Shown in pieces: positions 56,287-64,000 of a DNA stretch of 64,000 nt (position 1 is the stretch's first letter; each line of letters begins with the position of its first letter). The DNA is from Pseudomonas sp. R84 (GTDB taxonomy: Bacteria; Pseudomonadota; Gammaproteobacteria; Pseudomonadales; Pseudomonadaceae), in assembly GCF_009834515.1 (NCBI RefSeq), contig NZ_CP019426.1:3585501-3649500 (forward strand), in the 5' to 3' direction. Position numbers and translations under genes: made by a program. The notes below the pieces were generated by a model. That model ran no database searches. It had not been told where the DNA came from and saw only the letters and a program-made list of their open reading frames with translations.

Positions 56287-56649
56287 ATGTCTACCCCCGC
56301 CTCCATCATCCTTGTCGTAGAAGACGACAACATCGTGCGCATGCTGATTGTCGATGTGCTGGAGGAGTTGGAGTTCGCGGTGCTCGAAGCGGATGGCAGC
56401 GAACAGGCACTGGAAAAGCTTAAAGACTCAACTCAGCAGATTGATCTGATGATGACCGATGTCGGCCTGCCGGGCATGGACGGCCGTGAGCTGGCGACCG
56501 AAGCACGCAAACTGCGCCCCACCCTGCCGATTCTGTTTGCCAGCGGTTATGCCGAATCCATTGAAGTGCCTAAAGATATGCATGTCATCGGCAAGCCGTT
56601 TTCAATTGATAAGTTACGCGACAAAGTAAAAAGCATTCTGCAGAAATAA
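56287..56649 (+). CDS. Single-domain response regulator
   Basis: 120 aa receiver with D58 (MMTDVGLPGMDG), VVEDDN acidic pocket and GKPFSI lysine. It lacks an output domain. ATG 56287 with GAGAG upstream. It is divergent from the large kinase operon (263-bp gap) and is closest in style to the receiver at the end of the 47693-49363 kinase (DVGLPGMNG), so cross-talk within the island is likely. Confidence 0.92.
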   Translation: MSTPASIILVVEDDNIVRMLIVDVLEELEFAVLEADGSEQALEKLKDSTQQIDLMMTDVGLPGMDGRELATEARKLRPTLPILFASGYAESIEVPKDMHVIGKPFSIDKLRDKVKSILQK

Positions 56650-56824
56650 TTAATATTCTTTCATCGTGCCTCTTCAAACAATGACGAAGGGGCATCACTG
56701 CCCGCCTCCACCCCGCATAACACCCAACTTTATTAATAGCTGAATAATGCACTTACATAGCAACACTTGATGCGCAACAAATAACAAATGAGTATATCCA
56801 GCACATCAGACAAATGGATTTCTC

Positions 56825-59800
56825 ATGAACATCACCAACATAAACCGGGCAACTCACGAAGATTTCTTGAATCCCGTTCGCCACACTCAACTCGACCACG
56901 CCGAACGCTTGGAAGTCATATACAAATTAAAACAGCGCCAAGACAAGGCCAGCCCCTCGCAAGCTATTTCTCTGGCAGGCGCAACCCTTACACTCGAATC
57001 CGGCTCAACGCTTGAGCGCGCGTTGCAACCTGGCCGAAAAATGCTGCAGAGGCTGTGTGAGCAGGAGGCTTTCAAAAAACTCACCGCTACGTTGAAACTT
57101 CCTGAGGACTCACATTTTGCAGTGACGGCAAAAGGTGAAATACATGCAACTCACTCGGGAAACCCCCTGGAGTTTGCCAACGCATTTAAACTTGCCCCCA
57201 ACCTCAAAGATGACTTTTTGACACTTGTTGAAATGGCGGAGCTAGCCGGAGGCAGTATTTCCCTGGCTGAACAAATCGAGCTGGGACAATGGCTGAAATT
57301 TCATGATTTTCTGATCCCCCAAACCGCCGCTGAATGTTCCAGGCTAACAGTATTCATGGAGCTACCGCCTCCAGTGGCACCATTGTTTGGTAACTATTGG
57401 GAAATGATCAAGTCTGGAGTCGACAACGCGGTCACGCTTTCTGCGGATCAACGTAACGAATTCCGTAGACTCATCACGAGTTACTTGAAGGGGCAGTCGC
57501 TACTGGAGCACCTGTCGCACAGCATCTTTGGCGGGCAGGCGACACCGTTCAAACGCTCGGAAGCTGAGCCTGTTCTTGAACGACTGGTTTCCAGTCCCAT
57601 TGCTCTTGAATGGGCCAAGGCCTATGTGCGCGATCTGGACTGGTATGGTGCGCGAGAAAATCAGCCACAATCAGATGAATCACTCAAGCAGTTGATGCTG
57701 ACTTCCCTGCTGCTCGATCTTCATCCTCGCATCGGTGAGTCAGAGCCGCGTAATCGGGTGGCAGGTTTCGATTTATACGCCGTCGAGCATATTGAGAAAT
57801 CTTTCGCCGACGTTCAGACAGCATTCGAACAGCACCTCATCCAGCATCACCGGATCAGCGAAAAAAATGCAGCGTTGGCCGCTCACTTGTTGCTCGCGGA
57901 GGCCGCGCCGGAATTTCTGGTGAAAGATCTGCCGACAACCCTGGCGTTGGGGACCCCGCAGTGGGTCGAATTCTGCCGAATCGTCGCAGTGCAGGAAACC
58001 ATCGCGCCGGGGTCGACACGCTCGATGACCTATACCCGTTTGCAAGCACTATCGAAGCAGGGTCCGGTTTCAGGATTCGGCAAAACACTCGACGCACTGG
58101 CGGCAGGCGACGCGGTAATTGATTGGGCGGTACTCAACAAAATCATCACTGCGGATGACGTAGCGAAATCGATCCCGAGCGCCCTGGAAAAAGCGTCCGT
58201 TGCTTACGCCCGGTTTGCCGGAACACTCGCCGAGACGGCCGAAACTCTGACCCGCCCATTGCCTACCCGCAGAAGTATTTCACTGGACATCCTCAAGCAG
58301 GTCGCCAAAGGCTGCAGCTATCTGGAACATGACGTCATGTATCAGAAGAAAAATGCGGTGTGGGCAGATGCCTATGGCGAGCGGGTTTATCTATCGCCGG
58401 TAGAACTGCACATGTCCAATGACCTGGCGACCCAGGAATGGGACGTGAAGAAAGGAGAAAGCATCTACACCGCGTTCCCTCGCATGCTGCCGAATCTGAT
58501 TGCGCCAGACGGGGAGTTTCATCGACAGTTCAATCGCGATTACCTGACGCACATGAAGGCAATGGGCACGCACTTGAAGCAGGCGTTTTGCGCAATGCCT
58601 ATTGCAGACAGAACGCGCTTGCTGAAAGGCAAGGTGACGATTTTCAGTCTCAGACCCTCCGTTGCCAAACTCCAGACGCCCGCCGGCGTGTCAACCAATC
58701 CCCTATCGTCGACCCTTTACTCAGTCCTGGGTGCCACCTCACGCAAACCGACGGAAAGTCATAAAGAAATAGAAGAGTCAAAGGGTCGCTATGGTGTGGT
58801 CCTTTGTTCCGAGTTCGAAGGCCGGATGACCTGTTACGAACTTTTTACTCTGCACGGCACCTGTCGCGAAAACCCACAGTTGGCCGCGCTGATTGAAAAA
58901 GAAAACCTGCTGAGTACCAGCGTACGCAGCGACGCTACAGGCTACTCGCTGCCAGCGACAGTGCATCCACTGCCGACGAATATCGAGTGTTATACCCATG
59001 GCGTACCGCCCGGCCTCGTTGACGTCAGTTCGGGCGTGATCGATAAGATCGGGCAGTTGCCGGCATCTGCGCCCCCCGAAGAAATCAAAGGTTATTACCA
59101 GAGTTTCTACTCGACCGAATTCGACTCGTTGACGAATTTCGTACTCAAGCACCGACCGATCGCTACCTTTGATGAATTGGTCAGAGAATGTTGGGGGCAG
59201 ACTCGCCTGGAGGCTGTTCGCGCCAAACGGGAAGCGGAACTGGACACCTTTCTTAATTTCGTGGTGCCGTTCAAATCCTGTATCGAAGACTTGAGTTCGG
59301 ACGATGTCGAGCGACAAGTTCAAGGGGCTGGGGCGTGTGCGCTGGAAGCGGCGATGACTATTTTGCTGGTCGTCGGTGCCGTTGCTCAGGTTGTCAGCAT
59401 CGTCGCCAAAACCATGACCGTTGCCACCAAAGCCAGCGCACTGGCCAAAGTGGGTCTGGGGCTGGTCAATAATGTATTCAACCCACTGGACGGCGTACCC
59501 GACCTGCTGTTCAAGGGGGGGAAACTGTTGCGCAAGGGATTCAACAAAGGTTTCGCCGAGCTGGAAAATGTGCTGTCCGATGCCCGTAAATGGTCGGGCA
59601 CTCCCCCTCAACGCCACTTGGCCGCGACGATTGATCGAGACACGATTCGCCTCGCCGACTGGCGACCTGCGCAAGCGTCCGATGACCTCGTTCAGGTCTG
59701 GGCGACACGACACAATGATGAATGGTTTGCGCTGAACTTACGGGGCGAGGCCTGGGGGCCGGCTCTGAACAACATCAGGCCGCGAGAGAAGTTTTCATTC

Positions 59801-60649
59801 TTCAGGCTATTCAAACGAACAACGCCGTGGAGTTACACAAAAGCCTACTTGAAAAGAGCCACGCCCCTTGCTCAGGGCAAACTGGACAACACACTCCAAC
59901 TACTGTCGCAGATCGAAAATGACGACGTCAGGTCTGTTTTCAAGTACGTTTTTGGTACGGATTCGGACGAAGCCATCAACTACGTGAGAAAGAATTTGCG
60001 GGCGATGCGCAGGGATCTCGAATTGCTGAGCCCACGCCATATGTCTTTTCGTCAACGTGGCAACGATACACTCGCCGCGTTAAAAACCACGACCTATGGA
60101 AACTGGAAAGCCAGTGTTGAAGCGGGTACACACCTGGATGACAACGCGACAAAGTTCCTTGCGATCTATCCTGATCAACTGGATGAATGGTACCGAGTGG
60201 CCAGGTACGACGATGCCCGGATGGGCGATGTGCTTGTCCACGAAATGTCTCACGGTACGCCAGGCACGCTTGATTTCTACTACGGAGAAGTCCACGCCGG
60301 TGTCATCCCGGCAGAATACGATGCGGTAGGCTTGATGGACTTCGCTCGAAATCCTCACCGAGCAAACCCGGGTAATCTGTACAACCCTCACAACGCTTTT
60401 GCGGTACCTGATGGCTTCAAAGAGTTCAAGGCGAATATCAACAGCTGGCCGAAATTCGTACAGGACCACCCAGCATTGATCAATGCTGAATCCTATGCAG
60501 TGGCGGTCGCGCTGATCGATCAGAGCCGGACCCATCGGGCCACCTTTGTGTTTAACCTTGCCACCCTCCGGCATGCCATAGACAGTAAAGAAGCAGGGGA
60601 ATTTCTGAACGGGCCGCTCCTGCTGAATCTGGCGACCCCGCATTTCTAA
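56825..60649 (+). CDS. Large DUF6543-type toxin-like protein with C-terminal M35-like metalloprotease motif
   Basis: 1274 aa. The body resembles the DUF6543 (dermonecrotic toxin-like) proteins common in Pseudomonas. There is no signal peptide. A strongly hydrophobic stretch at about 838-895 (AAMTILLVVGAVAQVVSIVAK onward) could insert into membranes. Near the end H1139-E-M-S-H1143 is an HExxH zinc motif, followed by GT-L-D1150-F-Y-YG, which is the GTxDxxYG signature of M35 aspzincins. N1220-AESYA matches the NADSY motif of the same family. The C-terminus is therefore probably a zinc endopeptidase delivered as a toxin. ATG 56825 has only a weak GGA upstream. The upstream 170 bases are AT-rich. 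No immunity gene or secretion apparatus is adjacent. Confidence 0.8.
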   Translation: MNITNINRATHEDFLNPVRHTQLDHAERLEVIYKLKQRQDKASPSQAISLAGATLTLESGSTLERALQPGRKMLQRLCEQEAFKKLTATLKLPEDSHFAVTAKGEIHATHSGNPLEFANAFKLAPNLKDDFLTLVEMAELAGGSISLAEQIELGQWLKFHDFLIPQTAAECSRLTVFMELPPPVAPLFGNYWEMIKSGVDNAVTLSADQRNEFRRLITSYLKGQSLLEHLSHSIFGGQATPFKRSEAEPVLERLVSSPIALEWAKAYVRDLDWYGARENQPQSDESLKQLMLTSLLLDLHPRIGESEPRNRVAGFDLYAVEHIEKSFADVQTAFEQHLIQHHRISEKNAALAAHLLLAEAAPEFLVKDLPTTLALGTPQWVEFCRIVAVQETIAPGSTRSMTYTRLQALSKQGPVSGFGKTLDALAAGDAVIDWAVLNKIITADDVAKSIPSALEKASVAYARFAGTLAETAETLTRPLPTRRSISLDILKQVAKGCSYLEHDVMYQKKNAVWADAYGERVYLSPVELHMSNDLATQEWDVKKGESIYTAFPRMLPNLIAPDGEFHRQFNRDYLTHMKAMGTHLKQAFCAMPIADRTRLLKGKVTIFSLRPSVAKLQTPAGVSTNPLSSTLYSVLGATSRKPTESHKEIEESKGRYGVVLCSEFEGRMTCYELFTLHGTCRENPQLAALIEKENLLSTSVRSDATGYSLPATVHPLPTNIECYTHGVPPGLVDVSSGVIDKIGQLPASAPPEEIKGYYQSFYSTEFDSLTNFVLKHRPIATFDELVRECWGQTRLEAVRAKREAELDTFLNFVVPFKSCIEDLSSDDVERQVQGAGACALEAAMTILLVVGAVAQVVSIVAKTMTVATKASALAKVGLGLVNNVFNPLDGVPDLLFKGGKLLRKGFNKGFAELENVLSDARKWSGTPPQRHLAATIDRDTIRLADWRPAQASDDLVQVWATRHNDEWFALNLRGEAWGPALNNIRPREKFSFFRLFKRTTPWSYTKAYLKRATPLAQGKLDNTLQLLSQIENDDVRSVFKYVFGTDSDEAINYVRKNLRAMRRDLELLSPRHMSFRQRGNDTLAALKTTTYGNWKASVEAGTHLDDNATKFLAIYPDQLDEWYRVARYDDARMGDVLVHEMSHGTPGTLDFYYGEVHAGVIPAEYDAVGLMDFARNPHRANPGNLYNPHNAFAVPDGFKEFKANINSWPKFVQDHPALINAESYAVAVALIDQSRTHRATFVFNLATLRHAIDSKEAGEFLNGPLLLNLATPHF

Positions 60650-60703
60650 AGCCGGTTTACGCATAATGCCGAGCTGCGGTATTGAAGGGTATTTTTGACA
60701 ATC

Positions 60704-60745
60704 GGGCGCATGCCTTACCCCTGTGGTTTAATTGCGCCCTTTTTT
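60704..60745 (+). terminator. Probable terminator after the toxin-like gene
   Basis: GGGCGCA and TGCGCCC form a stem with a long 22-base loop, followed by six T residues; it begins 54 bases after the stop codon. Confidence 0.6.
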
Positions 60746-60776
60746 ACCCCTCGTTTGTCGTGAAGGAATGTTGTCC

Positions 60777-62087
60777 ATGATTCAACCCGTCGCTACCAAA
60801 GTCCTGGTCATCGGTTACGTCTGGCCAGAACCACGCTCCTCAGCGGCGAGCGGGCACGTCATGCAGATCCTCGAAACATTCCTGCAACAGGGTTGGGACA
60901 TCACCTTCAGCAGCCCGGCCGGCCCAGGCGAGCACAAGGCGGATCTTGCCGCACTCGGCATCCGCGAAGTCGCCATCGAACTCAACAACAGCAGCTTTGA
61001 TCACTTCATCAGCGAACTGGCGCCGGACATCGTTTTGTTCGACCAGTTCATGATGGAGGAGCAGTTCGGCTGGCGGGTGGAAAAATACTGCCCTCAGGCC
61101 CTGCGAGTGCTGGAAACGTCGGACCTGCAAAGCCTGCGACATGCGCGTCATCAGCGTCTGAAGTCTCGTCTCAAGGTCAATCCGGACCAGAATGATTTCA
61201 GTGATGTATTTGCTCCAGACCTGCGCGACGAATTCGGGCTGATGGCCGAGACCGATCTGGCCAAACGCGAAATCGCTGCGCTGTATCGCTGCGATCTGAA
61301 CCTGATGATCTCCGAAGTGGAAATCCAGCTGTTGATCGAACAGTTCGGTTTGCCTCGACAGTTGCTGCACTGGTGCCCGTTAATGATCGACCCGCCTGCG
61401 GCCACCTCTGCAAACTTTGCAGATCGGGCGAACTTCCTGAGCATCGGCAACTTCCGTCATGCGCCCAACTGGGATGCCGTGCTATGGATGAAAACCACGA
61501 TCTGGCCGCTGATTCGCCAGCAATTGCCCCAGGCACAACTGCACATCTACGGCGCTTATACGCCGCCAAAAGCCACCGCGCTGCATAACGCCAGCGACGG
61601 TTTCCACATCATGAACTGGGCCGAAGATGCATTGCAGGTCATGTCTGCCGCCCGCGTCTGTTTGGCGCCGCTGCGCTTTGGGGCCGGGATCAAGGGCAAA
61701 CTGGTCGATGCCATGCTGTGCGGCACGCCTAGCGTCACCACACCGGTTGGCGCCGAGGGCATGCACGGCGATCAGACCTGGCCAGGCTGTGTCACGAGCA
61801 GTGCAATCGAATTCGCCAACAATGCCGTTGCGCTTTACCAGAACGAGGCGCGTTGGCAGGAAGCCCGTCTGGCAGGATATACGCTATTGAAACAACGCTA
61901 CCCACAGTCAGTACATGGTTTGGCGCTGATAGAGAAACTGCGTTATTGCCAACTAAACTTGCAGGAACTCAGAGCCAATAACTTTACGGGCAGCATGCTT
62001 CGCCATCACTCACATAAAAGCACTCAATATATGTCGCAATGGATCGAAGCAAAGAATCGTCATACCACAAAAGATAAACCTCTATAA
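60777..62087 (+). CDS. Glycosyltransferase (GT4-like, GT-B fold)
   Basis: 436 aa. The N-terminal half opens with VLVIGYVWPEPRSSAASGHVMQI, a GT-B acceptor domain. The C-terminal half has the nucleotide-sugar domain: FLSIGNFRHAPNWDAVLWM, then LAPLRFGAGIKGKLVDAMLCGTPSVTTPVGAEGM with the conserved acidic region. It transfers a sugar in the cytoplasm; donor and acceptor are unknown. ATG 60777 has AAGGA 9 bases upstream. It stands between the toxin-like gene and the phospholipase gene. It might modify a surface polymer or a protein effector. Confidence 0.87.
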   Translation: MIQPVATKVLVIGYVWPEPRSSAASGHVMQILETFLQQGWDITFSSPAGPGEHKADLAALGIREVAIELNNSSFDHFISELAPDIVLFDQFMMEEQFGWRVEKYCPQALRVLETSDLQSLRHARHQRLKSRLKVNPDQNDFSDVFAPDLRDEFGLMAETDLAKREIAALYRCDLNLMISEVEIQLLIEQFGLPRQLLHWCPLMIDPPAATSANFADRANFLSIGNFRHAPNWDAVLWMKTTIWPLIRQQLPQAQLHIYGAYTPPKATALHNASDGFHIMNWAEDALQVMSAARVCLAPLRFGAGIKGKLVDAMLCGTPSVTTPVGAEGMHGDQTWPGCVTSSAIEFANNAVALYQNEARWQEARLAGYTLLKQRYPQSVHGLALIEKLRYCQLNLQELRANNFTGSMLRHHSHKSTQYMSQWIEAKNRHTTKDKPL

Positions 62088-62256
62088 AAAAACAACAGCC
62101 GAACCAACATTAAATCAATATCAAAATAACAAAAACAACCAGCATCAATTTTAATATTGCCAACATACAACGCCTGCCCTTATAAAAACCTGCAAGCGCT
62201 ACTTATCTAAATCATGACGGTAGCGCGCCTCTAAACAAGTTAATGCAGGTAAAACA
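62088..62256. other. AT-rich spacer
   Basis: About 170 bases with a GC content clearly below the genome level, rich in A-runs, between the glycosyltransferase and phospholipase genes. It probably carries the phospholipase promoter. Similar AT-rich DNA precedes the toxin-like gene (56650-56824). Confidence 0.55.
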
Positions 62257-63114
62257 ATGAACACTCAATACAGCAATCATCAATGGATGACGGCGACACC
62301 CGCTATCGATACCCTGTCGCTTTTCGAACTGACCTTGCCGGGCACACACAACGCTGGCACTGACTGGAAAGCCTCTTACCCTTTTTTCGGCCCGCCGCGC
62401 CACTGGCTGGCGTGTCAGCACGATACGTTCTACAGCCAGCTTCGAAACGGTTCCAGAGTTCTCGACATACGTTTGACCTACGATCAAAACGCCGAGGGTC
62501 TCGGTAAATTCCCCATGCATCACGGTGGACACCGCAACTCCCGGACGCTAGGACATCTGGTAACCGACATCAACGATTTTCTCGCTAAAAACCCTGACGA
62601 GTTCATCATTGTCGACTTCCATGATTTGGCAGGCAGCAACTTCGACTTCAAATACTTCAACGAAATAATCATTCGTTTTCTGGGTGAACGACTGATACCG
62701 AGAGGCAACCGCTCGCTTAGTCTGGAACAACTAAAACGCATCAGCCCCATGCAGCGGGTTTTGGTTGCGGCGCGCTCTCATCAGGCTCTTCACAGCGGTG
62801 TCTTTATCGATTCGATCAATCACCAATGGTCCGGAAAAGACATTACCACTGCGAAAGAGTTACAACAGTTCATCGGCAACGTACTGGAGAATTCTTTCAG
62901 CGTCTGGGCCCCTTGGTCTTTATCAGCAACCAGCTACAGTATCGCCGGCGGGCCGGTGGATATTCATAGCGATCTTGACGTCTGGTTTGACCCTGCGAAA
63001 AGTGACTGGGCGCAACAGTGCAATATCATCAATGTTGATTTCATCGAAGAATCGCGCATTGTCGAGTTTTGCCGCGCAGCCAACCTGAACAAGGTGCGTC
63101 AGCGTAACGCCTGA
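62257..63114 (+). CDS. PI-PLC X-domain phospholipase
   Basis: 285 aa. Catalytic histidines are H31 in LPGTHNAGT and H88 or H89 in FPMHHGG, with VLDIR (D70, R72) as in bacterial phosphatidylinositol-specific phospholipase C. Such enzymes cleave PI or GPI anchors to diacylglycerol and cyclic inositol phosphate. No signal peptide is present, so it would need a non-Sec export route or act inside the cell. ATG 62257 follows AGG by about 8 bases. Since Pseudomonas has little PI, a eukaryotic target is likely. Confidence 0.88.
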   Translation: MNTQYSNHQWMTATPAIDTLSLFELTLPGTHNAGTDWKASYPFFGPPRHWLACQHDTFYSQLRNGSRVLDIRLTYDQNAEGLGKFPMHHGGHRNSRTLGHLVTDINDFLAKNPDEFIIVDFHDLAGSNFDFKYFNEIIIRFLGERLIPRGNRSLSLEQLKRISPMQRVLVAARSHQALHSGVFIDSINHQWSGKDITTAKELQQFIGNVLENSFSVWAPWSLSATSYSIAGGPVDIHSDLDVWFDPAKSDWAQQCNIINVDFIEESRIVEFCRAANLNKVRQRNA

Positions 63115-63192
63115 TCGGCCAACTTTACCTACTGGCACAAACGGACCGGAAAGAGGCATGATCGGCGGCGAGAACAAAAAAAGCGCCCCGCC

Positions 63193-64000
63193 ATGACCCG
63201 AACCGCCCGCGTGACCGACCCTTCATACGAGTTGATGGATGACCATAACGGGTTGTCCATCATCTACCGCCAGCACGGTTTTCCATGCCCGCTGGTGCGC
63301 TGGCATTTCCACAAGGAATACGAGCTGCACCTGATCGTCGCCAGCTCCGGCAAGGTGTTCATCGGCGACTACATCGGCAATTTTTACCCCGAAACCCTGT
63401 TTCTCACCGGCCCTAACTTGCCGCACAACTGGATCAGCCAGGTGGCCGAGGACGAGGTCGTTGAGAAGCGCGACATGCTGGTCAACTTCACCGACGAGCT
63501 GTTCGAGAGTGGCCATCAGGTGTTTGCCGAACTGAAAACCCTGGCGCCCCTGCTGGAACGTGCGCAGTACGGCATCGAGTTTCGCTGCAAGCGTACCATC
63601 CGCCAGGCCATGACGCTCATGCAGCGAATCGCCGACAGCAAGGGCATCACCCGCCTCGGGCACTTTTTCATCCTGATGGAGTTGCTTGCCGCCAGCGATG
63701 ATTTCCAGTTGTTGTCCGGCGCCACCACCCCGCAACTCGCCGATGAGCACAACATCGATCGCACCAACCGGGCGGTCGATTACATCTTCAGCCACTACGC
63801 CCGGGATATTTCGCTGGAAGAAGTCGCCGACCATCTGGGCATGACGCCGACTTATTTCAGTCGTGTATTCAAGCAGGCCACGGGGCGCAATTTCATCGAG
63901 TTCGTCAATCGCCTGCGCATCAGCAAATCCTGCGAGCTGCTGGCTGATGGTGACAAACCGGTGACCGAGGTGTGTTTCGAATCCGGCTTCAACAATATTT
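63193..64000 (+). CDS. AraC-family regulator, MtlR-like (3' end outside the window)
   Basis: The first 269 residues are present. An N-terminal cupin-like effector domain (VRWHFHKEYELHLIVASSGKVFIGDYIGNF) is followed by two HTH motifs (ISLEEVADHLGMTPTYFSRVFKQATG, then VTEVCFESGFNNI at the edge). The sequence strongly resembles MtlR of P. fluorescens, the activator of the mannitol/sorbitol/arabitol operon, which would be expected just downstream. ATG 63193 is used; the ribosome site is poor. Confidence 0.85.
   Translation, partial: MTRTARVTDPSYELMDDHNGLSIIYRQHGFPCPLVRWHFHKEYELHLIVASSGKVFIGDYIGNFYPETLFLTGPNLPHNWISQVAEDEVVEKRDMLVNFTDELFESGHQVFAELKTLAPLLERAQYGIEFRCKRTIRQAMTLMQRIADSKGITRLGHFFILMELLAASDDFQLLSGATTPQLADEHNIDRTNRAVDYIFSHYARDISLEEVADHLGMTPTYFSRVFKQATGRNFIEFVNRLRISKSCELLADGDKPVTEVCFESGFNNI

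Overview
The window looks like chromosomal DNA of a fluorescent pseudomonad of the Pseudomonas fluorescens group. The reasons are the high GC and codon use, a mexEF-oprN efflux operon, a phosphoglucomutase and an MtlR-like AraC regulator typical of that genus, and two copies of a long inverted repeat (arms beginning CTGTAGGAGCTGCCGCAGG) that I associate with these genomes. I see no tRNA, rRNA, CRISPR array, insertion sequence or prophage. Most of the window is accessory metabolism, efflux and signalling.

Layout. 1-9.5 kb: 5' part of a UvrD/Rep-type helicase (minus), a pirin, pgm, a MocR-type regulator overlapping an unrecognised 483-aa gene, and a quinone-oxidoreductase-like enzyme divergent from a LysR regulator. 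9.5-13.3 kb: gene remnants, a short-chain dehydrogenase with its AraC regulator, a RidA protein and an orphan hypothetical. 13.3-17.7 kb: a molybdopterin oxidoreductase, a cytochrome b561 and an exported protein, divergent from a CopR/CusR/HprR-like two-component system. A perfect CusR-type box lies between the two arms, an arrangement resembling E. coli hprRS-msrPQ.

17.7-33.3 kb: several small regulator-plus-enzyme or regulator-plus-transporter modules. They include a natural fusion of a beta-hydroxyacid dehydrogenase to an esterase-713-like hydrolase, a chorismate mutase, a dCache chemoreceptor, two MFS exporters, an EamA transporter and a lipoprotein. 33.3-46 kb: an exported M20 dipeptidase, then mexE-mexF-oprN behind a MexT-like nod box. 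An AaeXAB-like efflux operon (DUF1656, FUSC, HlyD) is followed by a membrane-anchored TPR protein.

46-56.7 kb: a dense signalling island. A double-domain KaiC-like ATPase is translationally coupled to a hybrid histidine kinase. Converging on them is an overlapping operon: a large CHASE3-GAF-kinase with three receivers, CheR, CheB, a receiver-kinase hybrid and a single-domain receiver. A further single-domain receiver is divergent from this operon. No kaiA or kaiB is visible.

56.8-63.1 kb: probable host-interaction or toxin genes separated by AT-rich spacers. A 1274-aa DUF6543-type toxin-like protein carries a C-terminal M35-like (aspzincin) metalloprotease signature; a glycosyltransferase and a PI-PLC-type phospholipase follow. 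The window ends inside an AraC regulator resembling MtlR.

The observations most worth following are the toxin with its metalloprotease tail, the KaiC-like signalling island with altered phosphosites, the dehydrogenase-esterase fusion, the CusR-box oxidoreductase locus and the unrecognised MocR-linked gene.
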